From Verrucomicrobiota bacterium (GTDB taxonomy: Bacteria; Verrucomicrobiota; Verrucomicrobiia; Limisphaerales; Fontisphaeraceae), in the NCBI GenBank assembly GCA_037139415.1, contig JBAXGN010000020.1, forward strand, positions 1 to 54,594: a DNA stretch of 54,594 nucleotides, read 5' to 3'. The notes beneath the pieces are model-generated. The model ran no database searches. It worked only from the letters and a program-made list of their open reading frames with translations, and was not told where the DNA came from. The position numbers were made by a program, and so were the translations under genes. Below are positions 36,001 through 45,864 of this stretch, in pieces (position 1 is the stretch's first letter; each line of letters opens with the position of its first letter).

Positions 36001-39000
36001 ACCGATTACCAATTTGACTCTGACCGTGACAACGCAGGTTGGGCAGATTTATTACACGCTCAACGGCACGGACCCCCGCGCCTCCGGCGGCGCGATCAGC
36101 ACCAACGCCATCCTTTACACAAATGCCATCGTACTCACGAATAATGCTCGCGTTGTGGCCCGTACATACGACACCAATTACTATTACGTGTATCTCGGCA
36201 GTAACGCTCCCCCCACCAACAGCCCATGGTCCGGCACCGTGGAAGCGACCTACGTTGCACAAACCCCGCAATTCGTGGTAACGGAAATCATGTTTAATCC
36301 GGCAGCGCCGACGAATGGCAGCACAAATGACGCCAGCGCGTATGAATACATTGAGCTGAAAAATGTCGGCACGAACATGTTAACCCTGGCGGGCTTCCAC
36401 TTCACGAACGGGATTTACTTTGATTTCTCCACGGGCACCGTCAGCCAATTGGCCCCCGGCGGCTATGTGCTGCTGGTGCGCAATCGCAACGCGTTTCTCA
36501 GCCGTTATCCGGGCGTGACGAACATTGCCGGGGAATATTCCGGGAGTTTGAATAATAGCGGCGAACGGCTGTTCCTGGAAGGGCCGCTGAAAGAGCCGAT
36601 TCTGAATTTTAGCTATGATAATTCCTGGCAGGCGATGGCGGATGGCAACGGTTTTTCACTGGTGCTCAGCAATGAATATGCTCCGTTTTATTCCTTAACC
36701 AATCGCGCCAGTTGGCGCTTGAGCAGCACGGAGGGAGGTTCGCCCGGACAGGTGGACGCGGTCGTGCCGAGCATTAGCCCCATCCTAGTTAATGAACTGC
36801 TGTCCGCACCCCTGACCGGCGGGGTGGATACCGTGGAATTATATAACCCTAACGCCTCGGCGGTGGACATCAGCGGCTGGTATCTCTCGGATGCGTTTAA
36901 TAATCCCCGCAAGTACTGTTTTCCTGCCAGCAGCATTCTGCCAGCCAACGGCTACCTGGTGGTGAATGAGACCGCATTTAATGTGGGCAGCAACTCCTTT
37001 GCCTTTTCATCCAATGGCGACGATGTCTGGCTCTATGCCGGCAACACCAACCATTTGCTGGGCTATTATCACGGGTTTTCCTTTGGTAACTCCGAGCCCG
37101 GTGTGACCTTCGGGCGATATGTGACCAGCACGGGCGAAGAACAATTTGTGCCCCAAGCCACCGCGACACTGGGTACAAACAATACGGGCCCGCGTGTCGG
37201 CCCACTGGTGTTCACCGAGATCCATTATAATCCCACATTGCCGGGAGATGCCTACGTGGAAATCATGAATATCACGACCAATGTGGTCCCATTGTACGAC
37301 CCCGCTGCCCCTACCAACACCTGGAACGTGCATGGCCTGGATTTTTACTTCCCCACCAATGTTTCGCTAAATCCCGGCCAGACACTGCTGGTCACGGGAA
37401 CTAATGCCGCCACGTTTCAGACTGTGTATGGCGTGAACAGCAACACCCTGGTGTTCGGACCATTCGCTGGCGGTCTGCAAACCAACGGCGAAACCTTGAA
37501 GTTGGAACGTCCCGGAACACCCACGACTAACGATGTTCCCCATTACACGGTGGATGAGATCAACTACGATGTGGTCGCACCTTGGCCGGCCTACGCCACT
37601 AATGGGAGCAGTTCATTGCAACGAGTGAAGCCGGAAGCCTACGGCAATGATCCAATAGCCTGGAAACTGGCGACGATCTCTCCGGGGATGGCCCCGCCCG
37701 TATTGGTGCAATCCCCAATATCGCAAACCAGCAACGCAGCAAGCAATGTGAGTTTGAATGCCGTCGTGTTGGCACCGTTAGCCCCGCGTTATCAATGGTA
37801 TTTCAATTCCGCTCCGCTGACCAATGCCACTAACGCCACATTGAGCCTCGCCAACATTAGCTGCACCAACGACGGCCAGTATCTGGTGATCGCCACAAAC
37901 CCGGTTGGGGCCGTGACCAGTACCGTAGCCACATTGACCATTCCAGGTACCGCGCTGCCCAGCATTGTCACCTCCCCTCAATCACAAACGAATGACATGG
38001 GAAATACGGTCACACTCGCCATGGTGCCCTCTCTGTCTTGCAATCCACTTCGCTTCCAATGGCTCTTCAATAACAATCCCCTGGCTGGCGCCACCAATGC
38101 CTCGCTGGTGATAACGAATGTCCAACTGACCAACAGCGGCTCTTACTCCGTTATCATGAGTAATGTGGCGGGGAAAGCGACCAGCGCAATCGCGACGCTG
38201 ACCATTCTGTCGTTACCGGTTATCACGGGGCCTCCGGCCAATCAATCCGTTTACCCGGGCCAAAGCGCGAGTTTTGGTGTGACTGTCACAGGCTCACCCC
38301 CCTTGATGTATCAATGGTATGGCAAGGGCATCCTGCTGGCTGGAGAAACCAACACAACACTGCTTTTAAGTGATGTTCAGTGGGAGCAAAGTGGAAACTA
38401 TCAGGTGGTCGTGAGTAATACCTATGGCAGTGTCACCAGTGCGCCGGCAACGTTGACCGTTTGGATCGCCCCGGTAATTACCAGCCAACCGCAGAGCCGG
38501 ACCAATCTGGTGGGAACCACCGCCAGCTTTGCCGTAACTGCCAATGGTGCGCCTGATCAATGGTATCAGTGGTACAAATCCGTGACCAGTAACCAGTGGT
38601 CAGGCATCAATGGCGCGACCAATTCTCAATTATCAATTTCCAATTGCCAATTGAGTGACGCCGGTAGCTACTCAATGGTGGTCTCCAATGTCCTCGGTTC
38701 AGTAACCAGTGCAGTGGCGGTATTGACAGTGTGGCAGGCACCAGTGATCACCACCCAACCCCAGAACCAATCGAATCTCCTGAGCGCAACCGCCAGCTTT
38801 TCGGTTTCCGCATACGGTTCGCCCGAGCCATGGTATCAATGGCGGTTCAATGCCACCAATGTGCTGGCCAACCAAACCAACTCTACCTTGACCCAGACCA
38901 ACATCCAGACAACGAACGCCGGTAATTATTCGGTGGTGATCACCAACACGGCAGGCGTGGTAACCAGCGCCGTGGCGACACTGACAGTCCTGACTCCCCC

Positions 39001-40843
39001 AACCATCACCCAACAACCGGTGGGCACATCCGTCTATGCGGGACAAAGTGCCACCTTCACGGTAACCGCCATCAACCCGGCTCCGATTACCTACCAGTGG
39101 TTCGGCTTGGGCGCAGGGCTATCCGGACAAACCAACGCCATCCTGACCCTTACCAATGTGCAGGCCGCACAGGAAGGCGAATACTTTGCCCTGGCGGCCA
39201 ATGCGTATGGATCAGCCACCAGCAGCGTGGCCCTGTTGGCGTTGCGCATCCTGCCGCCTAGTTCGGCTCCCGGATATTTTTACTTTGCAAACAGCTCTGG
39301 TAGCCGCATCTTTCACCCCACCGACACGGCGGGCGGGGCGACAACAAACACTTCGTCACTTAAGAGTAATACCGTCCCCTTTGGCAATCTGCGAATATCG
39401 GTCTATTACGGTGTGGGTGGCGGACCGTTGCAAACCAACCTGAACGATGTGCGCGCCTGGAACTGGAACGGCTCGAATAGCGGCAATGCGGGGATTTCCG
39501 GCAACGCATTGCTGGCGGAAACGGGCAAGGGAATCATCGGGTTTGGCACTTTGTTTGGCGGGCAGTTTTCCGCTGGAAACACAACTCTTACCGCCTATCG
39601 CACAGATGCCGCCGCCACCTACCCGATGCAGGTGCGCGGCTGGGATTGCAACGCGGGCGGGGGAAGTCCGACTTGGGAATCGTTCCAGCAAAAGCTGACG
39701 GCGGGAACCTTGCCCATCGGCACGCTCTACGGACTTTCTCCGATCTTTAACCAGACGGCAAATGCGTCCACGTCATTGTCAATGCCGTATTGGCAATTGA
39801 CGACGGTGATGGCACGTTCACCCGTAATTGCCATCCAACCGCTGAGCCAGACTAACCTGATGGGAACGACGGCAAACTTTAGTGTGTCGGCGACCGGCAA
39901 TCCGGCACCCTGGTATCAGTGGTACAAATCAGTGGTCAGTAACCAGTGGTCCGTCATCAGTGGCGCGACCAATTATCAATGGTCCATTTCCAATTGTCAG
40001 TTGAGTGACGCTGGCAGTTACACGGTTGTCATTACCAATGTAGCCGGCTCCGTGACCAGTGCTGTGACGGCCTTGACTGTCCTGGGTTCGCCACAGATTA
40101 CCGCCTTAACCTCAACCAACCAGACCGTGCTCTGGGGCAGCAACGCGGTGTTCACGGTTTCCGCCTCCGGTTCCACGCCACTCTATTATTACTGGTATCT
40201 TAACTCGAACTTTGCTTCGGTGGTCAGCGCGCAAGTGAGCGTGACCAATCCGGCGGTGAGTTGCGGCAACCAAGGGGATTACTATAATGTCGTGGTCAGC
40301 AATGCGTATGGCACCGCCATCGCTGGGCCCGCCTATCTCGGCGTCATGGACAGCCGGTTGCCGGCCTTCACCCCGGCCTTGGTGCATGTCACCAACACCG
40401 TGGACAAAGGTTCCAATGCGACCCTGACTGTGGGGGTATTGCACACCTGCAATGAGGCGTATCGCTGGTATTTCGGCCCCGATTTGTTGCCGACGCAGAC
40501 AACCCCGACCTTATCCCTGACCAATGTGGGGCTGAGTCAGGCGGGCACCTACTCGCTGGCGCTGTCCAATGCCAACGGAACTGCTTTGGGTACCGCCATG
40601 ACGCTGGTCGTGCATTACACCGTGACGAAGCCCACCATCAAGGTGGAGGAGAACAAGTTCACGCTGGCGGTGGAGGCCGAGCCGGGCCGGGCCTATTGGC
40701 TGGAGGTGCGCGATTCGTTGTCTTCCGGTACTTGGACCGTCATTCGCGGGGTAACCAATACCAGTGGTTCCACGCAGCTTTTGGATACCAATGCGGCCGC
40801 CCAGCATCGCTTCTACCGAATCGGTAGCGCTTTGCTTCCATAA
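33065..40843 (+). CDS. Giant secreted CotH/lamin-tail/Ig-repeat protein
   Basis: 2592 residues. A signal peptide (QIVYFMLIWIGCSVQADNFF) opens it. Domains in order, by eye: a sugar-binding-like N-terminal part (about 30-190); an Ig-like part (195-290); lamin-tail domain 1 (297-430); a chitobiase-like domain (450-540); a CotH kinase-like domain (about 536-930, with GKSSYSFPKRNFFVEL and PRGDKLYQGPMWDFDRTQGS); a second chitobiase-like domain (970-1060); lamin-tail domains 2-4 (about 1070-1540); six Ig-like repeats (about 1543-2060); an unclassified insert (about 2062-2249); two or three more Ig-like repeats; and a C-terminal domain (about 2520-2592) ending QHRFYRIGSALLP. CotH kinases phosphorylate secreted or spore proteins in other bacteria; activity here is inference. 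No PEP-CTERM or sortase tail. It stands alone downstream of the 21-bp array. Confidence 0.9.
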   Translation: MSRCLRQIVYFMLIWIGCSVQADNFFPTNSTWRYFIGTTEASSPVDAWRQNTYNDASWSEGQAPIGYGDPGIVTGVPTSENGGYVSMFFRKSFNVPNPTAVSRLDLAVRVDDGYVAWINGVEVGRYNFSTNAPVYNATATNNIEPTWITNSITTNVAAYLVPGNNVIAIQVFNYSQPSVDLLFDAQLSTPGNAASPVITDIAPPADAILNQLSQITVTFSEGVTNIFPASLLINQAPATNMLRVASNQFTFQFTTPAAGNVDMTWNLTTNITDLASNAFAGLTWSYLLDFSASSNQLYINEFLAANKNSIRDEDGDASDWIEIFNGGALTANLTGWALTDEATNLVKWRFPNITLAPRAYLVVYASGKNRTNASAKLHANFQLDKGGEYLALVDPQTNVVSDFGGVYPPQSTDVSYGRVRGDLAHFGYFSMPSPGGPNMSSGGGFTTDIVFSRGSGTFTNTFQLTLNTADTNAQIRFVVGSTLPTESSPLYAGPITVSNTTVVRARAFAAGLLPGEVKSRSYIQMETATNTAAFNTDVPIVLLHSYGAGVLPTNGDSFVIVQVYEPKNGVAMFTNAPDLAMLGIYHVRGKSSYSFPKRNFFVELQDEYGDDKHVSFAGLPDQSDWVLYSIYQFDPSMMHNPMAHALFRQMGHYSANTSFAELFLHIGTNNPAIAPLTFSSNYNGLYVIEEKIKIGKNRVEIDKLLPEQTNATTITGGYLFDVDDPPTTFSVAGVSNVRSVDPSHIEMNSAERTAQKNYLNSYWTAFNTALNGTNWLNPTNGYRAFVDTPSWIDFHLNNFIVFNVDGLRLSSYFYKPRGDKLYQGPMWDFDRTQGSTDLRAYNPRLWRSGYSDCGTDFFSSGNTFGNAWYKRLFLDLDFFQAWIDRYHDLRRGAYSTTNVWAMIDSFANQARNGQSRDVVKWTINKPRYGTVNQVGLSYTFPNPGMYQGEVDFLKYWYANRFDFLDSQLARPPALSRAGGPITNLTLTVTTQVGQIYYTLNGTDPRASGGAISTNAILYTNAIVLTNNARVVARTYDTNYYYVYLGSNAPPTNSPWSGTVEATYVAQTPQFVVTEIMFNPAAPTNGSTNDASAYEYIELKNVGTNMLTLAGFHFTNGIYFDFSTGTVSQLAPGGYVLLVRNRNAFLSRYPGVTNIAGEYSGSLNNSGERLFLEGPLKEPILNFSYDNSWQAMADGNGFSLVLSNEYAPFYSLTNRASWRLSSTEGGSPGQVDAVVPSISPILVNELLSAPLTGGVDTVELYNPNASAVDISGWYLSDAFNNPRKYCFPASSILPANGYLVVNETAFNVGSNSFAFSSNGDDVWLYAGNTNHLLGYYHGFSFGNSEPGVTFGRYVTSTGEEQFVPQATATLGTNNTGPRVGPLVFTEIHYNPTLPGDAYVEIMNITTNVVPLYDPAAPTNTWNVHGLDFYFPTNVSLNPGQTLLVTGTNAATFQTVYGVNSNTLVFGPFAGGLQTNGETLKLERPGTPTTNDVPHYTVDEINYDVVAPWPAYATNGSSSLQRVKPEAYGNDPIAWKLATISPGMAPPVLVQSPISQTSNAASNVSLNAVVLAPLAPRYQWYFNSAPLTNATNATLSLANISCTNDGQYLVIATNPVGAVTSTVATLTIPGTALPSIVTSPQSQTNDMGNTVTLAMVPSLSCNPLRFQWLFNNNPLAGATNASLVITNVQLTNSGSYSVIMSNVAGKATSAIATLTILSLPVITGPPANQSVYPGQSASFGVTVTGSPPLMYQWYGKGILLAGETNTTLLLSDVQWEQSGNYQVVVSNTYGSVTSAPATLTVWIAPVITSQPQSRTNLVGTTASFAVTANGAPDQWYQWYKSVTSNQWSGINGATNSQLSISNCQLSDAGSYSMVVSNVLGSVTSAVAVLTVWQAPVITTQPQNQSNLLSATASFSVSAYGSPEPWYQWRFNATNVLANQTNSTLTQTNIQTTNAGNYSVVITNTAGVVTSAVATLTVLTPPTITQQPVGTSVYAGQSATFTVTAINPAPITYQWFGLGAGLSGQTNAILTLTNVQAAQEGEYFALAANAYGSATSSVALLALRILPPSSAPGYFYFANSSGSRIFHPTDTAGGATTNTSSLKSNTVPFGNLRISVYYGVGGGPLQTNLNDVRAWNWNGSNSGNAGISGNALLAETGKGIIGFGTLFGGQFSAGNTTLTAYRTDAAATYPMQVRGWDCNAGGGSPTWESFQQKLTAGTLPIGTLYGLSPIFNQTANASTSLSMPYWQLTTVMARSPVIAIQPLSQTNLMGTTANFSVSATGNPAPWYQWYKSVVSNQWSVISGATNYQWSISNCQLSDAGSYTVVITNVAGSVTSAVTALTVLGSPQITALTSTNQTVLWGSNAVFTVSASGSTPLYYYWYLNSNFASVVSAQVSVTNPAVSCGNQGDYYNVVVSNAYGTAIAGPAYLGVMDSRLPAFTPALVHVTNTVDKGSNATLTVGVLHTCNEAYRWYFGPDLLPTQTTPTLSLTNVGLSQAGTYSLALSNANGTALGTAMTLVVHYTVTKPTIKVEENKFTLAVEAEPGRAYWLEVRDSLSSGTWTVIRGVTNTSGSTQLLDTNAAAQHRFYRIGSALLP

Positions 40844-40927
40844 GATCCGGATGTACTCACGTTGCCACCAGCTATGGTTGGCTCGACACCCTTGGCGATC
40901 CACCCTCTGGCTTTGAAACTGGCGCGT

Positions 40928-41929
40928 TCACTTCAGCCATTTGGCCGCATCCACGGCTGCGTAGGTGATGATGATGTCCGCGCCGGCGCGACGCATCGCC
41001 AGCAGACTTTCGAGCATCAGGTTTTTCTCGTCCACCCAACCATTGGCTGCCGCCGCCTTCACCATGGAATACTCGGCACTGACGGCATACGCCGCGGTGG
41101 GCAGGCCAAACGTGGCTTTGACGCGATATAAAATATCCAGATACGCCAGGGCGGGTTTGACCATGACCATGTCCGCCCCTTCGGCAATATCCATGGCCAC
41201 CTCGCGCAAGGCCTCCTCGGCATTGGCGGGGTCCATCTGATAACTGCGGCGATCTCCAAAATGAGGCGTGGATTCCGCCGCGTCGCGGAACGGCCCATAA
41301 AACGCGGAGGCAAACTTGGCGGCATAGGAGAGAATGGGTGTATCGGTCAACCCACCAGCATCCAGCGCCTCGCGAATGGCTTTGACCCGGCCATCCATCA
41401 TGTCGCTCGGGGCCACGATGTCCGCCCCGGCTTCCGCATGGCTCACGGCGGTGCGGGCCAGCAATTTCAGGGTGGGATCGTTGACTACCCGCCCGGTGCG
41501 ATCATTGGCGCGAATGACGCCACAATGCCCGTGGCTGGTGTATTCGCACAGACAGACATCGGTGATGACCAGTAATTCCGGCAGCTCCTTTTTCAACCGA
41601 CGTATTGCCTGTTGCACAATGCCGTCGGCCGCATAAGCGCCCGACGCTTTCTCATCCTTCTGATCCGGCAAGCCGAACAATAACACCGCCGGTACACCGT
41701 GCTCCATGGCATGAGCGGCTTCTTTGACCAGTTCATCCGGTGACAGTTGGAACACACCGGGCATGGATTTGACCGGGATGCGCAGGCCGCGCCCGCTGCG
41801 CACAAACAGCGGCAACACCAGTTGTTCAGGACTTATGCGTGTTTCACGCACCAGACGCCGCAGGGCTGGCGACTGGCGCAACCGGCGCGGACGTTGCACG
41901 GGAAACTGACCGATGATCGGCGATTTCAT
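40928..41929 (-). CDS. hemB: Porphobilinogen synthase
   Basis: 333 residues from the ATG at 41929; the frame also opens at a TTG 6 bases upstream. It joins two 5-aminolevulinate molecules to porphobilinogen in haem and corrin synthesis. The zinc-type cysteine set is present in [14 protein letters not shown]. The two active-site lysines are in [12 protein letters not shown] and [24 protein letters not shown]-type and [14 protein letters not shown] motifs complete the family. It is not in an operon with other haem genes and lies convergent with the giant protein gene, 84 bp from its stop. Confidence 0.97.
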   Translation of the reverse strand: MKSPIIGQFPVQRPRRLRQSPALRRLVRETRISPEQLVLPLFVRSGRGLRIPVKSMPGVFQLSPDELVKEAAHAMEHGVPAVLLFGLPDQKDEKASGAYAADGIVQQAIRRLKKELPELLVITDVCLCEYTSHGHCGVIRANDRTGRVVNDPTLKLLARTAVSHAEAGADIVAPSDMMDGRVKAIREALDAGGLTDTPILSYAAKFASAFYGPFRDAAESTPHFGDRRSYQMDPANAEEALREVAMDIAEGADMVMVKPALAYLDILYRVKATFGLPTAAYAVSAEYSMVKAAAANGWVDEKNLMLESLLAMRRAGADIIITYAAVDAAKWLK

Positions 41930-41988
41930 GACCAAAGTGTACCCGACTTTGGACGGGGCGCAACGTTAGAAAAGTCAACCACCACTGA

Positions 41989-42870
41989 TCATCCGCCAGC
42001 CCGCCCCCCATTTTTCCACAGGCCACCGACCAGACCGGCGACAATGGCGACGCTGCCCCACAGTTGCCCCCAGTGCAGCGTTTCTCCCAGCCACAGCATG
42101 GCGATGATCACTCCGGCAACCGGTTGCGCGAAGATCGTCAGTGCCGTGATATTAACCGGGGTTTCACGAATCACGACAAACCACAGCGCGTATCCAAACA
42201 CCGTGCAGACCAGGGACAGATAGAGGAGCATCGCCCACGCTGAAAGCGGCAGTTGAACTGCCAGCGGAATGACCGACATCCCGTCCCGGGCCAGATTCAG
42301 CAGCGTGCCCGCAAACAAGGCGGTGGCCAATAATTTATAGGGACTCGCCCGCTCCAGGATCGGCTTGCCGATGACCGAGTATGCCGCCTCCGCCAGAAAC
42401 GAGGTCAGCACCAGCCCATTGGCGGTCAGTTGGTGCCATTGAAAACCGGATTCCCAGACTTTGGAAATGAGCAGGACGCCCACCATGCCGCAGAGGAACC
42501 CGAACCAGCGGCGCGGGGCAATGTGCTCCCGCAACAGCAGCGCCGCCGCCAGCGCGCACAACAACGGTTCCAGCGCCATGAGCACCGCCGCATCGCTCGC
42601 CTGCCCCATTTGTACGCCCATGGTTTGCAGGCGCGGCCCGAGGCTGAAAACCAGCACCCCAATGCCGCCCGCCTTCAGGAGATCGAGTCCGCGCGGGGCT
42701 TTGCCAGGGAGCCACGGCCACAGCAACGCGCAGGCAACCGCAGCGAGCCCGTAACGAAACAGCACGATGCCTCCCGCATCAAGCCATGGCGAGAGGGCTT
42801 TGAACATGGTCAACGTGGCTGCCCACAGGCAGTTCATGCCGACCAGCAGAATAAGATAAACCGGTTTCAA
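41989..42870 (-). CDS. EamA/DMT-family membrane transporter
   Basis: 293 residues with ten hydrophobic segments in two halves of five, the drug/metabolite transporter layout: N-half with YLILLVGMNCLWAATLTMFK and GVQMGQASDAAVLMALEPLL, C-half with the matching ETPVNITALTIFAQPVAGVI. Both halves carry the EamA signature around the fourth and fifth helices. Such proteins export amino acids, nucleotide sugars or small drugs; the cargo is unknown. It is 60 bp upstream of hemB on the same strand and may share a transcript, though no functional link is known. Confidence 0.92.
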   Translation of the reverse strand: MKPVYLILLVGMNCLWAATLTMFKALSPWLDAGGIVLFRYGLAAVACALLWPWLPGKAPRGLDLLKAGGIGVLVFSLGPRLQTMGVQMGQASDAAVLMALEPLLCALAAALLLREHIAPRRWFGFLCGMVGVLLISKVWESGFQWHQLTANGLVLTSFLAEAAYSVIGKPILERASPYKLLATALFAGTLLNLARDGMSVIPLAVQLPLSAWAMLLYLSLVCTVFGYALWFVVIRETPVNITALTIFAQPVAGVIIAMLWLGETLHWGQLWGSVAIVAGLVGGLWKNGGRAGG

Positions 42871-43416
42871 ACCGGACCGAGAGTAGGGAGTGAGTGCGTG
42901 GACTGCAAGTGTTGTCGAATGCTCATCAGTTATCAGGGGGATTTCAAATCTCAGATTTCAAATTCCATAGGAGGAAGGGGACGGATGGGAGCGAGCAAAA
43001 AGCCAAAGCATTACAAATTGATGCGTGGATTTGGGAATTACGTAGCCGCTCGACGTTATTCGGCGCTAATATTCTACTCGCAAATACCGTGAGAAGCTCT
43101 GGCTTTCAGCGGCTATTCTATCTCCTTGCTCCAAGCGCCTATTTTCTTGTCCTGTTCGGCCTCTCATTTTTATGCCGGTTCATTTTTCTGCAAAAAATTT
43201 CAGGCTTCGGATTTGCTCGTTGTTCGCTTCAATTGGCTTCGCGGGCTGCAGTCTTCGGCCTTATTCCATCCAGTTAATCCTGTCTTCATTTCTCTGCAAA
43301 AGTTTGGTTTCGGCTTTCGGCGTCTTCGGATTTATTATGGCGTACTAGTTTTGTCCTAGTTTTATTCCCGCAAAAATCCCTTGAACAATACCAGCCAGTT
43401 GGCGTCCGCAAGCGCC
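42871..43416. other. Intergenic stretch with degenerate interspersed repeats
   Basis: No gene recognised. A direct repeat TTCATTTTTCTGCAAAA / TTCATTTCTCTGCAAAAG appears near 43181 and 43285. The text ATCCAGTTAATCCTGTCTTC near 43268-43287 is the reverse of the AGGATTAACTGGAT type of interspersed sequence often seen in this group of bacteria. TTTCAAAT is directly repeated near 42944 and 42957. Plus frames across the region look like shadows. Confidence 0.4.
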
Positions 43417-45582
43417 CTATTTGTTCCTGACCGGCTTATTCGACTGCTGGAGATCGGTGTTGGAATCAAAAACACCTCCGCGCTTGCCGTCCTCACTCTG
43501 GCCGCTGGTGCGGGGCGGGATGCTGGTGCGGTATTCGTCGCGTTGCAGGCCGATCTGCTCAAAGGGAACCGGCTTGAAGGACCCCAGCTTTTTATAGATG
43601 AGTGAATCGCTCTTGAGTTGAAAGTTGAGCCTGGCGGCATCCACAAAGCTCGGATCTTCGGTCCCCAAGTCCAGGTTATCGCGAACCGTGCTGTACTGAA
43701 GTTCCTCCTTTTTCCCGCTCAAGTGCAGGGTCTGTTTGCAGCGCACGGTCACGTTGTTGGTGATAAAATTTTCGAGCGGCAGATCGCGGCGGGCGGTGAG
43801 CAGCTTTGGCAACAGCGGGTAGCGGGTACTCCAAGGCGGTTCCTGGACTTTGGCGGCCAGCAAGCGGGTGGTGAGATTCTTATTGGTGGCATAGCCACGG
43901 GAGACGCCGCGCGAATCAAAGTGAATGGCGCGCTCGGTTTCGATGATCAGGTTGTTCATAATCATGTTCTCATGGCCGCCGCCAATGAACGGCCCATAAA
44001 ACAACCGATAGACCACGTTGCCATAAATGGTGTCACCGCTATCCCCGTCATCCATGTAAAAGGCGTTCGCGCGCGGGCTGTCATGGACGAAATTATAACG
44101 CACCAGGTTGCCCTGACTGGTCCAGTCGTTGTAGGTATAGAACGCGCCCATATCGCCCGAGGTGAGCACGACGCGATACACTTCATTATATTCGAGCAGG
44201 TGATCATTCCCGCCGTACAGCACTCCGGCGTGCGGCAGGTCATGAATCAGATTATGCGCCGCGCGGCAGCCCACCGCATCGGTGCCGCCGTAGGCCCCGA
44301 TGTGAATCCCGGCCGCATAGGTTTTCTTGCGCAGCCCCAAGTGATGCAGGTGGTTATTTTCCGCAACGTGGCCTGCGGGAGTCAGCGTCTTGCGGTCGCC
44401 GCCACTCAGGTAAATACCGCCGTGCCCGAGCATGTAGAAATCTGAGCTGCGCACCGCGTGCCCAAGGCCGCCACGCACCGTCACTCCGGAACCGGCGAGA
44501 TTGCGGAACGTGCAACCAGCCACCAGGTTGCTGGCGCCGCCGCTGATCTCCACCCCGTTATTCATCCCGCCTTCCACCACAAACCCGCGCAAGGTCACGT
44601 GTGAGACCTCCTTCAGAATGATCAGCGGCTGATCAAGATCGCTCACATAAATATTGGCGCGACTCAAGTCGCCCGGCGGCCAGAAGAACAGGGTCTTGGA
44701 ATTGAAGTCAATGCACCATTCCCCAGGCTGATCAATTTCCTCCAAGAGGTTCACTGCGCACCATGGTTCCTTGCCGTCGCCTTTCTCCCCGGCCTTGGCG
44801 TATTTGCTGCCAATGCCGGCGTTGACCGGTTCGGCGAAGGTGATCTCACGATTGGCCGCATTGATGGATTTCACGAGCACGGTCTGGGGTTCCCAAGGGA
44901 CGCGCCAGTACCCTTCCAGCCACACACCCTTGTCCACCGGCCAGCGCGCCAACCGATCCTCGCGCGCGATGAACACCCCGCCATGCCGAGTCGGCCCGTT
45001 GGACCAGTCACCCTTGTCGAGTACCTTTTCCATGGTGGTGGAATCCTGATTAGGCCAGCGCGAGAGCGGCATGTTCTGATCGTTGAAGTACAACTCGATA
45101 ATCCCGCCACCGTTGTTGAACACTTTCGGGTAAGGGCCGCAGTGAGCGACGCCCAGCGCGGCCAAGTTGAGTTGCACCAACTTTCCCCGGGCCGCCGGAT
45201 CGAGACGCTTGACCAACGCGGGATTCACCACCGCAGTAAAGTCAGTTGGCTTGACCTGGCGTCCGGCGTGCAGTCGCACTTCGCTGCCGACCGCTGCCCG
45301 ATAGACGATGGGAGCAGTGGCTGTGCCGGAGTCTCCGGCGTTCAGTTCAAAGGCTTGCGAGCGCACATGGATTCCCGGTTGCAGCCAAACCGTCACGCCC
45401 CCCACAGGCAAGGCCCCCGCTGATTTCAGCGCCCGAATGGCGTCGCGGGACTGCTCCAGTGTCGCAAACGGCCTGCCCCGGGAACCGTCCCCTGCCCCCT
45501 GCCCGCCGGGCGCGACATAAAAATCGGCAGCCATGACCGCTGACGAAATTGCCATAAGCACGAGTACGATTAAGGTTTGCAT
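43417..45582 (-). CDS. Secreted right-handed beta-helix (pectin-lyase-fold) protein
   Basis: 721 residues from the ATG at 45582 (MQTLIVLVLMAISSAVMAAD), chosen because it starts a clean signal peptide; the long upstream frame is rejected. DFYVAPGGQGAGDGSRGRPF is the classic opening of Verrucomicrobia/Bacteroidetes beta-helix enzymes. After an Ig/jelly-roll-like segment, repeated coils appear from about residue 300: HVTLRGFVVEGGMNNGVEIS, SGVTVRGGLGHAVRSSDFYM, HVAENNHLHHLG, RAAHNLIHDLPHAGVLYGGN, YNFVHDSPRANAFYMDDGDS. The fold covers polysaccharide lyases and glycosidases; no specific activity can be assigned. The Lys/Ser-rich C-terminus is low in complexity. It would act outside the inner membrane. 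Confidence 0.88.
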   Translation of the reverse strand: MQTLIVLVLMAISSAVMAADFYVAPGGQGAGDGSRGRPFATLEQSRDAIRALKSAGALPVGGVTVWLQPGIHVRSQAFELNAGDSGTATAPIVYRAAVGSEVRLHAGRQVKPTDFTAVVNPALVKRLDPAARGKLVQLNLAALGVAHCGPYPKVFNNGGGIIELYFNDQNMPLSRWPNQDSTTMEKVLDKGDWSNGPTRHGGVFIAREDRLARWPVDKGVWLEGYWRVPWEPQTVLVKSINAANREITFAEPVNAGIGSKYAKAGEKGDGKEPWCAVNLLEEIDQPGEWCIDFNSKTLFFWPPGDLSRANIYVSDLDQPLIILKEVSHVTLRGFVVEGGMNNGVEISGGASNLVAGCTFRNLAGSGVTVRGGLGHAVRSSDFYMLGHGGIYLSGGDRKTLTPAGHVAENNHLHHLGLRKKTYAAGIHIGAYGGTDAVGCRAAHNLIHDLPHAGVLYGGNDHLLEYNEVYRVVLTSGDMGAFYTYNDWTSQGNLVRYNFVHDSPRANAFYMDDGDSGDTIYGNVVYRLFYGPFIGGGHENMIMNNLIIETERAIHFDSRGVSRGYATNKNLTTRLLAAKVQEPPWSTRYPLLPKLLTARRDLPLENFITNNVTVRCKQTLHLSGKKEELQYSTVRDNLDLGTEDPSFVDAARLNFQLKSDSLIYKKLGSFKPVPFEQIGLQRDEYRTSIPPRTSGQSEDGKRGGVFDSNTDLQQSNKPVRNK

Positions 45583-45864
45583 AGGTGTATTTATTGTATG
45601 GGGAAACGCGGAGAATTCATAGTCAAAACAGGACATATCCACTCGATCAAAATTCCAACCCATGCCGCTTCGTTTTACAGCAACCATTATTGCCATTCGA
45701 CCACAGTCTTTGCTGGCATGAGTCGAAAAATGGTTAAAATTGAGAACCCCAGCATGGTAAACTAATCGGGAAGAGATGCGGCTGAATTTAACCGTAAAGA
45801 ACTGGGGAAGCAGAATCGAAAATTCCATCGGCTGAAAAAATGATGAATGACAAAATTTGACAGT

